Shown here: piece by piece, positions 7,185 to 16,518 of the stretch
Layout of the letters: each line of letters begins with the position of its first letter
Numbering within the stretch: the first letter of the stretch is position 1
Assembly (NCBI GenBank): GCA_045654205.1
Contig: JAZOMZ010000026.1
Coordinates: 1 to 64,000, forward strand
Direction of reading: 5' to 3'
Source: Enterocola sp045654205
GTDB lineage: Bacteria > Bacteroidota > Bacteroidia > Bacteroidales > Paludibacteraceae
DNA length: 64,000 nt
The notes under the pieces: model-generated
Databases searched by the model: none
Told to the model about the DNA's origin: nothing
The model's input: only the letters and a program-made list of their open reading frames with translations
Made by a program: the position numbers and the translations under genes

Positions 7185-9152
7185 ATGGAAGAAGTAGAAA
7201 AAAGCCAGCAAAATGCTGATTATGGTGCAGGTAGTATTACTGTGTTAGAAGGTCTTGAGGCGGTTAGAAAACGTCCTGCTATGTACATTGGCGATATTAG
7301 CCAAAAAGGTCTTCACCACTTGGTGTATGAGGTGGTAGATAACTCTATTGACGAGGCTATGGCTGGATATTGTAGAAATATTGACGTAGTCATAAATGAA
7401 GATAATTCTATCAGTGTGTCAGACGACGGTCGTGGTATTCCTGTGGATATGCACGAGAAAGAAGGTAAATCTGCTCTAGAAGTGGTGCTTACCGTACTTC
7501 ACGCTGGTGGTAAGTTCGACAAAGATAGTTATAAAGTATCTGGTGGTCTTCACGGCGTGGGTGTGTCTTGTGTGAATGCACTTTCTACATACCTAAGAGC
7601 TGAGGTTCACAGAAACGGCAAGGTTTATATGCAAGAATACTCTGTAGGTAAACCATACGAACCAGTGAGAGTGATTGGAGATAGTGACAGAACTGGTACT
7701 ACCATTACTTTTAAACCAGACGGTTCTATCTTTACCACAACAGAATACAAATTTGATATTCTTTCAGCACGTCTTAGAGAGCTTGCATACCTAAATGCAG
7801 GTATCAAACTTACTCTTACCGACAAACGTGTAGCAGAAGGCGAAGAAGTAAAACAAGAAACATATTTCTCAAAAGAAGGTCTTAAAGAATTCGTTCTTTA
7901 TGTAGACGAATCTCGCGAGAAACTTCTAAACGATGTTATTCATATTCAAACAGATAAATATGATACACCAGTAGAAATTGCTATGACTTACAACACTTCT
8001 TATGGTGAAAACGTTCACTCATACGTGAACAATATCAACACCATCGAGGGTGGTACTCACTTAGCAGGTTTCCGTCGTGGTTTAACACGTACACTTAAGA
8101 AATATGCAGAAGAAAACAAACTTCTAGACAAACTAGAAAAAGCAAAAATAGAACTGAACGGTGACGACTTCCGTGAAGGTCTTACTGCAATTGTTTCTAT
8201 CAAGGTAGCAGAACCACAGTTTGAAGGTCAAACAAAAACCAAACTTGGTAACAACGAAGTAATGGGTTCTGTGGATATGGCTGTGAGCGAAGCTCTTGGT
8301 AACTTCCTAGAAGAGAATCCAAAAGAAGCTAAGATGATTGTAGAGAAGGTAGTACTTGCTGCTACTGCTCGTAAAGCTGCTCAAAATGCTCGTAAACTTG
8401 TTCAACGTGCTAGTCCTCTTTCAGGTTTTGGTCTTCCAGGTAAACTATTCGACTGCTCTAGCAAAGACCCTTCAGAATGCGAATTGTTCCTAGTCGAAGG
8501 TGACTCTGCTGGTGGTACAGCAAAACAAGGTCGTGACCGTGTTACTCAAGCTATTCTTCCACTTCGTGGTAAAATCTTGAACGTAGAAAAAGCTATGACA
8601 CACAAAGTGTTTGATAGCCAAGAAATCAAAAATATCTACACAGCACTAGGTGTAACCATAGGTACAAAAGACGACTCTAAGGCTCTTAACTTAGAAAAAC
8701 TTCGTTACCACAAGGTTATTATCATGACCGATGCCGACGTGGACGGTAGTCACATTGCAACACTTATCCTTACCTTCTTCTTCCGTTATATGAAAGAGCT
8801 TATCGAAGGTGGACACGTTTACATTGCAACTCCTCCACTTTATCTATGTAAAAAAGGCAAAGTAGAAGAATACTGCTGGAACGAACAACAACGTATTTCT
8901 TTCATTGAAAAATATGGCAACAATGGTACAGAAAGTGGTATTCACGTGCAACGTTACAAAGGTCTTGGTGAGATGAATGCTGCTCAGCTTAAAGAAACCA
9001 CAATGGACAAAGCAAATAGAACACTTCGTCAAGTAACCATTGAAAATGCTATGAGCGCAGACCGTATCTTCTCTATGCTTATGTGTGATGATGTGGCTCC
9101 TCGTAGAGAGTTTATCGAAAAGAACGCAACATACGCTCGTATCGACGCGTAA
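7185..9152 (+). CDS. gyrB: DNA gyrase subunit B
   Basis: The 655-residue ATPase subunit of the type II topoisomerase introduces negative supercoils together with GyrA (not in this window). The GHKL ATPase motifs are present (NSIDEAMAG; DDGRGIPVD; GLHGVGVS), then the transducer region, then the TOPRIM domain with EGDSAGGTAKQGRD and MTDADVDGSH, and the C-terminal QRYKGLGEMN motif. Length and order fit GyrB rather than ParE; a Bacteroidetes ParE would also be about this size, but motif wording favours GyrB. Codon use is notably regular, as in a highly expressed gene. The next gene starts one base after its stop. Confidence 0.93.
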   Translation: MEEVEKSQQNADYGAGSITVLEGLEAVRKRPAMYIGDISQKGLHHLVYEVVDNSIDEAMAGYCRNIDVVINEDNSISVSDDGRGIPVDMHEKEGKSALEVVLTVLHAGGKFDKDSYKVSGGLHGVGVSCVNALSTYLRAEVHRNGKVYMQEYSVGKPYEPVRVIGDSDRTGTTITFKPDGSIFTTTEYKFDILSARLRELAYLNAGIKLTLTDKRVAEGEEVKQETYFSKEGLKEFVLYVDESREKLLNDVIHIQTDKYDTPVEIAMTYNTSYGENVHSYVNNINTIEGGTHLAGFRRGLTRTLKKYAEENKLLDKLEKAKIELNGDDFREGLTAIVSIKVAEPQFEGQTKTKLGNNEVMGSVDMAVSEALGNFLEENPKEAKMIVEKVVLAATARKAAQNARKLVQRASPLSGFGLPGKLFDCSSKDPSECELFLVEGDSAGGTAKQGRDRVTQAILPLRGKILNVEKAMTHKVFDSQEIKNIYTALGVTIGTKDDSKALNLEKLRYHKVIIMTDADVDGSHIATLILTFFFRYMKELIEGGHVYIATPPLYLCKKGKVEEYCWNEQQRISFIEKYGNNGTESGIHVQRYKGLGEMNAAQLKETTMDKANRTLRQVTIENAMSADRIFSMLMCDDVAPRREFIEKNATYARIDA

Positions 9153-9153
9153 T

Positions 9154-10413
9154 ATGAGTTTAAACAAACTAAATATACAATCAGTGTGCAGCTATTTTCA
9201 TATAGCCTGCACACTTGTTTTATTTTGTGCTATCCCATTTTATTATTCTCCATTTATTCAATATGGATTAATCTTCTTTTTTGTTTCTTTTGTAGCAGAT
9301 TATTTGGCTAGTAAAAGATGGCAAGAGGGTTTCCAATGGAATGCAAGCAGAGTGGTATTTGCTCTCATTTTGCTACAGTTTGTTTTGCTATTTATCTTCG
9401 GTTTATTTGAGAAAGATACAAGATACTTATCCACATTTTATGAAATGCGAACAGCATATATAGGATTCGGTATTGTGGGTTTGTTGGGTGTTTCAAATAA
9501 ATTTAAGGTTAGGCAATTTGCATATGCGTCTGCACTTACAATAATTCCTTTTCTGATAATATTATATAATATGCTCCCACCATCGTTTCCAAATTTGGAG
9601 AGCATACAAGATAAAATAAATATAATATCCCAGGTTAGGAGTCAAGAAATATGTTCACACATGACACTGAATCTCTTCTTATGTGTGGGTATGATTCTAT
9701 TCTCAAAGGTGATAAGTATATCCAAGAGTAATATAGAAAAGGCGTTTTCTATATTTATTATACTACTATTTTATATACTTGTTGCTTCCACACAGGGTAG
9801 GGTCGGTCTTATGAATGCAAGTATTGTATTATTGTTTATAATTTTACGTTTTGCTGCTGTAAAATTAAAATATCTAGTTCCTACACTAATAGTATTATTG
9901 GTCGGAGTTGTGGGTTTAGGGGTTTTCTTATTATCTGAAAATCCATTAAAAGAAGATATAAAAATACTAAATAAGACAAATCCTCGTGAGTATATTTGGC
10001 AGGACGGAGTAGAGTTAATCAAGGAATCTCCAATTGTGGGATTGGGAGCTAGCACCAACGCTCTTAGAGTAAAAGAGAGACTCCTTAGCAACGAAGAGTT
10101 GTGTAGTATGGAGAGATTCCTAATAATGCATTTAAAAGAAGAACATGTCTTTGGTATGCATACTCACAATCAAATAATGCAAAGTTGGCAGGAGTATGGA
10201 CTTATAGGTTTATTTGCTATATTGGCTCTATTTATAGCAATATTATGGTTAGTTAAGGGTTCTTTGTCTTTAAGCTCATTATTTCTTGTGATATTTATCC
10301 AACTAATAACAGAACCAATAGATGGTGGTGTTACTGCCATAGGATTTTGTACCTATATTTATTTTATGCAGGTATTATTAAAGTCCAAGCAAATGGGTAA
10401 AATAACGGCTTAA
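9154..10413 (+). CDS. O-antigen ligase / polymerase-like membrane protein
   Basis: The ATG at 9154 begins one base after the gyrB stop; a longer in-frame start at 9085 would lie inside gyrB and is rejected. The 419-residue protein has about 10-12 hydrophobic segments. A central RVGLMNAS motif and a periplasmic stretch with REYIWQDGVELIKESPIVGLG, followed by a conserved HTHNQIMQSWQEYGLIGL helix start, are typical of the Wzy_C/WaaL (PF04932) family, which joins or polymerises surface glycans. Its stop codon overlaps the stop of the convergent glycosyltransferase gene, fitting a surface-polysaccharide locus. Ligase and polymerase cannot be told apart from sequence alone. Confidence 0.78.
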   Translation: MSLNKLNIQSVCSYFHIACTLVLFCAIPFYYSPFIQYGLIFFFVSFVADYLASKRWQEGFQWNASRVVFALILLQFVLLFIFGLFEKDTRYLSTFYEMRTAYIGFGIVGLLGVSNKFKVRQFAYASALTIIPFLIILYNMLPPSFPNLESIQDKINIISQVRSQEICSHMTLNLFLCVGMILFSKVISISKSNIEKAFSIFIILLFYILVASTQGRVGLMNASIVLLFIILRFAAVKLKYLVPTLIVLLVGVVGLGVFLLSENPLKEDIKILNKTNPREYIWQDGVELIKESPIVGLGASTNALRVKERLLSNEELCSMERFLIMHLKEEHVFGMHTHNQIMQSWQEYGLIGLFAILALFIAILWLVKGSLSLSSLFLVIFIQLITEPIDGGVTAIGFCTYIYFMQVLLKSKQMGKITA

Positions 10414-11243
10414 AGGATATTTTTAAAACGTTCTGGAAGTTTTACTACTACTTTCCACCAAGCCATAGAAGGTTTGTTCCATGCGTATGGTTTACGGCAA
10501 AATGTTTGGAAAAGTCTTAGTTTTTTGGATATTTTATCTAAGTCTATCGCCTTTCTTTCTGTTACTTCAACAATAGTTTTTCTGCGTTTTTCTATATGTT
10601 TTGCCCAGCCTCCAGCCATTCTATCTTTGTCTGAAAAACGTGCCATAAGCATATTATCATCAAAACCACCTAGGTGGATAAGGTAGAGATGCTCTGCTAT
10701 GTGAAAGTTTTCTCCCTTTATTCTGTGAAATCCAGAGCCCCATGTGAGTGGCTGTGCTATCACCACAGGTTTGGTATAGCGAGTAGAAACAAATGCATAA
10801 CTTCTTTGGCTTAAGAAGTTCTCATTTTCTATTATTGGCTTTTCTTCATTTAAGTTTTGACCAATATCTAGTCCCAAACCAGAAGCAGAAGATTGTATAT
10901 TTAGTGTAGAAAGATATGTCCTAAGTGAGATTTCTAGTTTTGGATCCACCACAAGAAACTCATCGGCATCACAACCTATTATTAGGTCGTAGTCTGTCAA
11001 AAGTTCTGCAGCTCTGTCTGAAAGGAATTTTAGGCGTGCTCTATCCAGAGCTACCACTTTGCCCTTTATCTTTTCCACTTTGGTAATGCTCACACCTTCT
11101 GAACCTTCTGGAGCTTCTTGGTCTAGTCCATCTAAAAAGACATAAAGATTTTCTCTACCCAATTCTCTACCATAATATGATATCCATTTTTTTAAGAAAA
11201 AGGAATCATTTCTTGCCATTGTGATAGCAGCTATCTTTTTCAT
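10410..11243 (-). CDS. Glycosyltransferase, Glyco_tranf_2_4-like (GT2 type), copy 1
   Basis: The 277-residue protein starts with a strand leading into AITMARND, then FLKKWISYYG and LYVFLDGLDQ, and has the metal-binding style motif GCDADEFLVVDP, where DAD would act as the DxD of a GT-A fold. The family (Pfam Glyco_tranf_2_4 or close) transfers sugars to surface glycans; acceptor and donor are unknown. It is a close paralogue of the gene at 13196-14029, with the same length and motif order. Its start overlaps the stop of the upstream glycosyltransferase by four bases. Confidence 0.75.
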   Translation of the reverse strand: MKKIAAITMARNDSFFLKKWISYYGRELGRENLYVFLDGLDQEAPEGSEGVSITKVEKIKGKVVALDRARLKFLSDRAAELLTDYDLIIGCDADEFLVVDPKLEISLRTYLSTLNIQSSASGLGLDIGQNLNEEKPIIENENFLSQRSYAFVSTRYTKPVVIAQPLTWGSGFHRIKGENFHIAEHLYLIHLGGFDDNMLMARFSDKDRMAGGWAKHIEKRRKTIVEVTERKAIDLDKISKKLRLFQTFCRKPYAWNKPSMAWWKVVVKLPERFKNIL

Positions 11244-12121
11244 GATTTATATCCTCCGTGAACTATTCCAAATAATGTTGCGAAAAAATAATAAGCTGCA
11301 TGCATTGGCATAGCTAGTTGCCAAGCACATCTAGAAAGCACTACAGCCTGTCTTAGGCGAATCTCAAATGCCGAAAAACAACCGCTTCCATACTTTTCTA
11401 TAATATATTGTTTTATGTCGAAGTTTACAGATTTTGCAAACTTAATCTTCTTCTCTAGATTCTTATTATTGCTAATAGAAGTGCCAGAAACACGATATAC
11501 CGCAGTGTTTTCTTCTAGGTAATGTATATCTCCATTTGCAAGAAGAGCAAGCCACACAGGGTAGTCAAAGGTCATAAATTTATGTTTTATATAATCATCT
11601 ATATTGCAATATTTTTTAAACGCACTATGTCTAAAACAAACAGAAGGCGAGAAAATAATATTTCTATATAGGATATGGTCAAATGGTGTTTTGTTTGGAG
11701 TATTGAACAGATACCCAGCATTGATATTCGGAATAAAATATCCGTTTTTTAAATGCAAAACACCAGAAAAAGACAAGTGACAATTCTCGTGTGAGTCCAT
11801 ATAATCCACTTGTTTTTGCAGTTTGTTTTCATCTATCCAATAATCGTCACTCTCTAGCACTGCTAGATATTCTCCGGTGGCTTTTTCAAGTAAAAATTTA
11901 TAATTTTTAAGCAGTCCTTGATTAACAGTTTGTTTAAATACTTTTACTTGTGTATGCTTTTGTGCATAGCCCAATGCTACTTGGTATGTATTGTCTGTAG
12001 AGCAGTCGTCGTTTATAAGCAGTTCTATCTCGAAGCTAGTTTTTTGCGCAAGAAAACTCTCTATAGCTTGTGCTATATAGGCTTCGTGATTGTATGTAGG
12101 CATTAAAACGCTTACTTTCAT
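11240..12121 (-). CDS. Family 2 glycosyltransferase
   Basis: The 293-residue protein is a standard inverting GT-A enzyme: it opens with VSVLMPTYNHEAYIAQAIES, has INDDCSTDNT near residues 36-45 and the LESDDYW motif (DD as metal ligand) near 88-94. A weakly hydrophobic C-terminal stretch may sit against the membrane. It overlaps both neighbours by four bases, so the minus-strand glycosyltransferases are translated as a coupled unit. The sugar specificity cannot be read. Confidence 0.85.
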   Translation of the reverse strand: MKVSVLMPTYNHEAYIAQAIESFLAQKTSFEIELLINDDCSTDNTYQVALGYAQKHTQVKVFKQTVNQGLLKNYKFLLEKATGEYLAVLESDDYWIDENKLQKQVDYMDSHENCHLSFSGVLHLKNGYFIPNINAGYLFNTPNKTPFDHILYRNIIFSPSVCFRHSAFKKYCNIDDYIKHKFMTFDYPVWLALLANGDIHYLEENTAVYRVSGTSISNNKNLEKKIKFAKSVNFDIKQYIIEKYGSGCFSAFEIRLRQAVVLSRCAWQLAMPMHAAYYFFATLFGIVHGGYKS

Positions 12122-13191
12122 GATTGTTTTAGTTGGTTAAATAATGATTCCCACTTGTCAATAATGTTCTCTGTAGAGAATTTTTCGCCCACATAAGACG
12201 CTGCATTTTTTGAGAACTCTATGCGTAAATTGTCGTTCAAGATACAAGTTTGTATTGCACTAGCCAAGGCATCTATGTTCATTGGTGGCACTAATAGGCC
12301 TGTTTTTTCGTGTTCGATAATTTCCTCTGGTCCTGTTTGACATGCGAAACTCACAGCAGGAAGCCCCATTGCGGCAGCCTCTATAAGCACAAGTGGAAGT
12401 CCCTCAAAACGAGAAGACATCACATACAGCCCGCTTTCTTTAAACAGACCTTGAATATTATTTGTAGGTGGAATTAACTCTACAGATGAGGTTAATTCGT
12501 ATTCTTCAATTAGCGATTGTAGCAATTTTGTTTGTTTACCTTTGCCTGCAATCACAAGTTTCCAATCTTTCTTTTCTTCAACTTTTGCCCATGCTTTGAT
12601 AAGCAAATCAAAGCCTTTTTGTGAGGTATAACGTCCCACAGCCACTGCATTGTGTGCGTTTGGCTCAGTGTATTCAGGCAAATCTATAGTGATAGGATTG
12701 TGAATACAACTTACCTTGTTTGTATTGTATTTTTGTTTATAAGAAAGAGCGTCTGCTTCTGTAAGTGTCACCACCCAACTGCCATGTTTAGACACAAGTT
12801 TTCTAGAGAGCACTTGCATTGGCTTAGACTTCATTAGTGAATTGAAGTGTTCCCAATATATGGTGGTATAGGGCTTGCATGCAGGAATTTTAAATGTGGC
12901 ACGAGATGCATCTACCACTATTATAATATCGGGATTGATGCTTGTAAAGCATTTTTTAAGTCTATAATGACGTCTCAGGTCGCGATAAGGGAAGATGCTA
13001 TTGTCGGCACCTTTGTGTATATAATGTAATTTTACCTCTGGAAGAACTTCAAAAAACGGTTTGTTATTGCCTACTAGAGACACAATATGCACCTGGTGTG
13101 AGCGCATACTTAGTAAATTGGCTATTTGAATGGTTACCCTTTCAGTTCCACCAATATTATCTAGTGCTTTTATAACAAAAACGAGTTTCAT
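12118..13191 (-). CDS. Family 4 (GT-B) glycosyltransferase
   Basis: The 357-residue protein has the GT-B two-domain pattern: N-terminal VIKALDNIGGTERV (glycine-rich acceptor loop), a middle VGRYTSQKGFDLLIKAW at the start of the nucleotide-sugar domain, and a C-terminal SRFEGLPLVLIEAAAMGLP with the E-x7-E motif of retaining GT4 enzymes. It is encoded between two GT-A enzymes, with four bases of overlap downstream and a four-base gap upstream. It probably adds an internal sugar to a lipid-linked glycan in the cytoplasm. Confidence 0.88.
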   Translation of the reverse strand: MKLVFVIKALDNIGGTERVTIQIANLLSMRSHQVHIVSLVGNNKPFFEVLPEVKLHYIHKGADNSIFPYRDLRRHYRLKKCFTSINPDIIIVVDASRATFKIPACKPYTTIYWEHFNSLMKSKPMQVLSRKLVSKHGSWVVTLTEADALSYKQKYNTNKVSCIHNPITIDLPEYTEPNAHNAVAVGRYTSQKGFDLLIKAWAKVEEKKDWKLVIAGKGKQTKLLQSLIEEYELTSSVELIPPTNNIQGLFKESGLYVMSSRFEGLPLVLIEAAAMGLPAVSFACQTGPEEIIEHEKTGLLVPPMNIDALASAIQTCILNDNLRIEFSKNAASYVGEKFSTENIIDKWESLFNQLKQS

Positions 13192-13195
13192 TTAC

Positions 13196-14029
13196 TTATA
13201 CTGTAGATGAGAATCTTTCAGGTATTCTTATTATCATTTTCCAGAAATACATGTACGGACGTGTACACATAAATGGGTGACGAATGAGTGTTTGCAAAAA
13301 GCGAGCCACAGGCAAGAATTTATCTCCGTCCAATGCTTTTTTATTTGTTACTAAACGTATAGTTCTATAGCGTTGGTTCATGTGTTTTGTCCAACCCTCG
13401 CTAATGCGTTCTTGGTCGTTAAACTTAGCTTTATAAATGCCTTCGTCTACCGAACCAAAGTGGAAAAGATACAGATTTTTGTCTATTCTATAGTTTCTGC
13501 CTTTCACTCTGTGAAAACCTGCACCCCAATGCACGCGCTCAGACACCACCACTGGTTTGGTGTATTGTGAGTCCATTAGAGCATATTTGCGTTGGCTAAG
13601 GAAAGGTTTTGTATCGTCGATAGGAAGTTCTTCTTTTAAGTGTTGCCCCACGTCTATACCCAAACCAGAAATACAAGGTTTGCATTTTGCAGTGCTTAGG
13701 TATTCCACTAGAGATTTTCCCACTTTAGGGTCCACCACTAGTAGTTCGTCGGCATCACCACCAATTACCAAATCATATTTTTCAAGCAGTTTGTGTGCTT
13801 GCTCGTTTAGGAATCCAATACGTGTGCGGTCTCCCACTGTTACTTCCTGAGAAACACGTTTTCTCACCACAACATTTACTTTGCCAGTGTCGTATGGAAG
13901 TGATTGGTCTTCACCATCTAGAAATAGGTAAAGATTTTCCTCACCCAATTCCTTTCCGTAGTACGATATCCATTTTTTTAGAAAAAATGCATCGTTACGA
14001 GCCATAGTTATAGCGCATATTCTTTTCAT
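13196..14029 (-). CDS. Glycosyltransferase, Glyco_tranf_2_4-like, copy 2
   Basis: The start is set at the ATG whose first base is 14029 (MKRICAITMARND), because the 63-base extension upstream runs through the promoter box and has no counterpart in the paralogue. The resulting 277 residues equal the length of the gene at 10410-11243, and the motifs match it one for one (AITMARND, FLKKWISYYG, GGDADELLVVDP). The metal-binding DAD is intact. A gene duplication within the cluster is the simplest explanation, giving two related transferases that may add the same or similar sugars. Confidence 0.75.
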   Translation of the reverse strand: MKRICAITMARNDAFFLKKWISYYGKELGEENLYLFLDGEDQSLPYDTGKVNVVVRKRVSQEVTVGDRTRIGFLNEQAHKLLEKYDLVIGGDADELLVVDPKVGKSLVEYLSTAKCKPCISGLGIDVGQHLKEELPIDDTKPFLSQRKYALMDSQYTKPVVVSERVHWGAGFHRVKGRNYRIDKNLYLFHFGSVDEGIYKAKFNDQERISEGWTKHMNQRYRTIRLVTNKKALDGDKFLPVARFLQTLIRHPFMCTRPYMYFWKMIIRIPERFSSTV

Positions 14030-14033
14030 ATTG

Positions 14034-14041
14034 CAAATATA
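14034..14041 (-). promoter_or_regulatory. Promoter -7 box for the glycosyltransferase operon, unusually close to the start codon
   Basis: TATATTTG on the minus strand ends four bases before the ATG at 14029, which predicts a leaderless or nearly leaderless transcript. The same arrangement, differing by one base in 15, precedes the porP-like gene at 59929. Confidence 0.55.
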
Positions 14042-14055
14042 ACTAATTTTTTTAT

Positions 14056-14063
14056 TATTTTTG
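14056..14063 (+). promoter_or_regulatory. Promoter -7 box (TATTTTTG) for the long-chain prenyl synthase
   Basis: It matches TAnnTTTG, 21 bases before the ATG at 14085. Because transcription would begin near 14070, it also rules out the TTG at 14061 as a start codon. It is divergent from the glycosyltransferase promoter 15 bases away. Confidence 0.6.
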
Positions 14064-14084
14064 CATTCTATAAAAGTGAATAAA

Positions 14085-15047
14085 ATGACCACATTAGAGA
14101 ATATATCCTTGCCAATATCAGAAGATTTGCATAAGTTTAAAGTTGCTTATAAGCAATCACTTCATTCAAACAACCCTCTTTTACAAGAGATAGTTGCACA
14201 TGTGACCAAATCTTCTGGTAAAATGATGCGTCCTATTTTAGTAATGCTATCAGCAGGGCTTTCTGGTGGAATCACAGAAAGTACAATAAGCGCAGCGGCG
14301 TCGCTTGAACTTCTACATGTGGCAAGTCTTATTCACGACGACGTGGTTGACAACTCTGATATGCGTAGAGGACTAGCCTCTGTGATGGCTAAATTTGAAA
14401 ATAAAGCAGCAGTTCTAGGCGGCGACTATTTCCTTTCTACCGCACTTTGCGAAGCTGTTAAAACTCAGAATATTGGTGTAATGGAAACCATATCAAACTT
14501 GGGTAGAGTGCTTATAGATGGAGAACTTCTTCAGCTTACAGAGAGCAGAAACCATAGCTTCAAAGAAGAAAATTATTTCTCTATCATCAAAAGTAAAACT
14601 GCTGCGCTATTTGCAGCATCTGCCAAACTAGGTGCTTTAACAGCAAAATCTTCATCTGAAGAAAACGTTGAGAAACTTACCCAACTAGGAGAAAATATTG
14701 GTATTTGTTTCCAAATAAAAGATGATATTTTTGATTTCGACTCAAACAACAACACAGGAAAACCATACGGCAATGACATCCAAGAAGGCAAAATTACCCT
14801 TCCTCTTCTTTATGTCTACAATCATGCCTCAGAAGAAGAAAAGAAATACATTTCTGAGTGTATTGATGAAAAGAATGTAGAAGAACTTGTGAAAATAGTT
14901 GCAGAAAATGGTGGTATTGAATACGCAAATATGTTGTTGAACCGCTACTACACCAAAGCCCAAAAAATCCTAGAAGACTTCCCTATATCAGAAACCAAAG
15001 AGGCATTGGAGTTGTATATAGAGTATTTATTAAATAGGAATAAATAA
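14085..15047 (+). CDS. Long-chain polyprenyl diphosphate synthase (octaprenyl-type)
   Basis: The 320-residue class I prenyl synthase has a first Asp-rich motif HDDVVD (D85, D86, D89) followed by MRRG, and a second KDDIFDFD. The residue five places before the first motif is Ala80, and Ala/Ser there opens the tunnel for long products, in contrast to Phe75 in the paralogue at 5276-6256. I infer a C35-C45 chain for menaquinone side chains; undecaprenyl synthesis uses an unrelated cis-prenyltransferase. The gene ends one base before the stop of the convergent rodA. Confidence 0.87.
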   Translation: MTTLENISLPISEDLHKFKVAYKQSLHSNNPLLQEIVAHVTKSSGKMMRPILVMLSAGLSGGITESTISAAASLELLHVASLIHDDVVDNSDMRRGLASVMAKFENKAAVLGGDYFLSTALCEAVKTQNIGVMETISNLGRVLIDGELLQLTESRNHSFKEENYFSIIKSKTAALFAASAKLGALTAKSSSEENVEKLTQLGENIGICFQIKDDIFDFDSNNNTGKPYGNDIQEGKITLPLLYVYNHASEEEKKYISECIDEKNVEELVKIVAENGGIEYANMLLNRYYTKAQKILEDFPISETKEALELYIEYLLNRNK

Positions 15048-15048
15048 T

Positions 15049-16518
15049 TTATCTTAAAACCTCCATTCTGTTTGAATCCAAACGTATAAACGTAAACAGA
15101 AGCAATGTAAATCCCCACAAAGAAGACCCTCCGTAACTAATAAGCGGAAGTGGAATACCAATAACAGGTGTAATGCCTGTTACCATACCTAGGTTTATAA
15201 AGAAGTGGAAAAGGAAAATACATACTATTCCATACCCATAATTTCTGGAGAATGCAGACCTTTGCCTTTCTGCCAGATAAATGAGCCTTATCATAAATGT
15301 GGCATAGATAATAATAAATAGGGTAGATCCCATAAATCCCCATTCTTCTGCTATGGTACAGAAAATAAAGTCTGTGTCTTGTTCTGGAACATAATCTAGT
15401 TTGGTTTGAGTTCCGTTTAAATACCCTTTACCTGCTACACCGCCAGAACCTATAGCAATTTGAGATTGTCTAACATTATATCCAGCCCCTTGAGGGTCGT
15501 CTTCAAGCCCCAAAACTATTTTTATACGTATTTGTTGGTGTGGTGCCAAGATATTGTTGAAAGCATAATTGGCACTACCAGAAAGTGCTATTGAAAAAAG
15601 TAAAAATCCAGCGATTAATAGATATGTGCTTCTGTGCATTACAACCCCTCTAATAAGGAGGAATAATATACTAAAGCCCAAACTAATAGCAGCTGCATAC
15701 CATGTTTTTACTGCTGGAATAAAGTTTGCTAATATGATACCTATTACATAAATGCCAATATTTACAGATAGCATAGTGATAAAGCTAACTTTATCTTTTG
15801 TGTAAATCCTAATAAAAATACAGGAAGTAATGGTGGCAATTGCAAAAACTAGAATAAAGCCATAAAGTTCTGGAATATCTGCTCCAACTACTGCATCTGG
15901 CAGGTTGTTGTACCTAAGAACAAGCACAAAAAATACAATGGCAAATACCCCCAGTAGCAATATAATTCCATTCATTCCTTCTCTGAAAAGTAAAAGGAAG
16001 AATGAGAAGAATACCAACGCAGAACCAGTTTCGCTTTGAGCAATAATTATAGTTGCAGGCAATAGGATTATACCTATAGCAATCATAAGGTCTTTGTTTT
16101 TCCTTAAATCTATCTGAGATTTACTCAGGTAGGCCGAAAGGCAAAGACAAGTGGCATATTTTGCAAACTCTGCAGGCTGAATTTTGAATGCCCCAAAGTT
16201 TAGCCATGAGTGAGAACCTTTGGTGTCTGTGGCTAGAAAGATAGTGGCTATAAGCAATACTATCATGAGGGCATAAAATAGATATGCTATGTTGTTATAG
16301 AACTTACTATCAATAGTAAGAACCACAGTGCCAAGTAAGAAAGCTGTACAAATCCAGATGATTTGTTTGCCATGGTTTACAGAGAAATTGAAAATATCGG
16401 CATTGTCATAATCATAACATGCCGCATAGATTGTGCACCAACCAATAAAAACCAAGACTAGATATAGACCCACCGTCCACCAGTCTATCATTTTTAATAT
16501 ATTCTGATTCCTTCTCAC
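15049..16518 (-). CDS. rodA: RodA, SEDS-family peptidoglycan polymerase of the elongasome
   Basis: The 489-residue SEDS protein polymerises lipid II glycan strands with PBP2. Hydrophobic segments span the protein; the family motifs LNFGAFKIQPAEFAK, GVAGKGYLNGTQT with DFIFCTIAEEWGF, and the C-terminal PVIGIPLPLISYGGSS are intact. It is about 100 residues longer than E. coli RodA because of extra membrane segments in the middle (around residues 200-300), as is usual in Bacteroidetes. It is the last gene of the purH-mreBCD-mrdA-rodA operon and overlaps mrdA by four bases. Confidence 0.93.
   Translation of the reverse strand: MRRNQNILKMIDWWTVGLYLVLVFIGWCTIYAACYDYDNADIFNFSVNHGKQIIWICTAFLLGTVVLTIDSKFYNNIAYLFYALMIVLLIATIFLATDTKGSHSWLNFGAFKIQPAEFAKYATCLCLSAYLSKSQIDLRKNKDLMIAIGIILLPATIIIAQSETGSALVFFSFFLLLFREGMNGIILLLGVFAIVFFVLVLRYNNLPDAVVGADIPELYGFILVFAIATITSCIFIRIYTKDKVSFITMLSVNIGIYVIGIILANFIPAVKTWYAAAISLGFSILFLLIRGVVMHRSTYLLIAGFLLFSIALSGSANYAFNNILAPHQQIRIKIVLGLEDDPQGAGYNVRQSQIAIGSGGVAGKGYLNGTQTKLDYVPEQDTDFIFCTIAEEWGFMGSTLFIIIYATFMIRLIYLAERQRSAFSRNYGYGIVCIFLFHFFINLGMVTGITPVIGIPLPLISYGGSSLWGFTLLLFTFIRLDSNRMEVLR

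Noticed and set aside
9085..9153. Longer start for the O-antigen ligase-like gene inside gyrB
   Set aside because: The extra 23 residues would overlap the conserved gyrB end in another frame; the ATG at 9154, one base after the gyrB stop, gives a normal membrane protein start.
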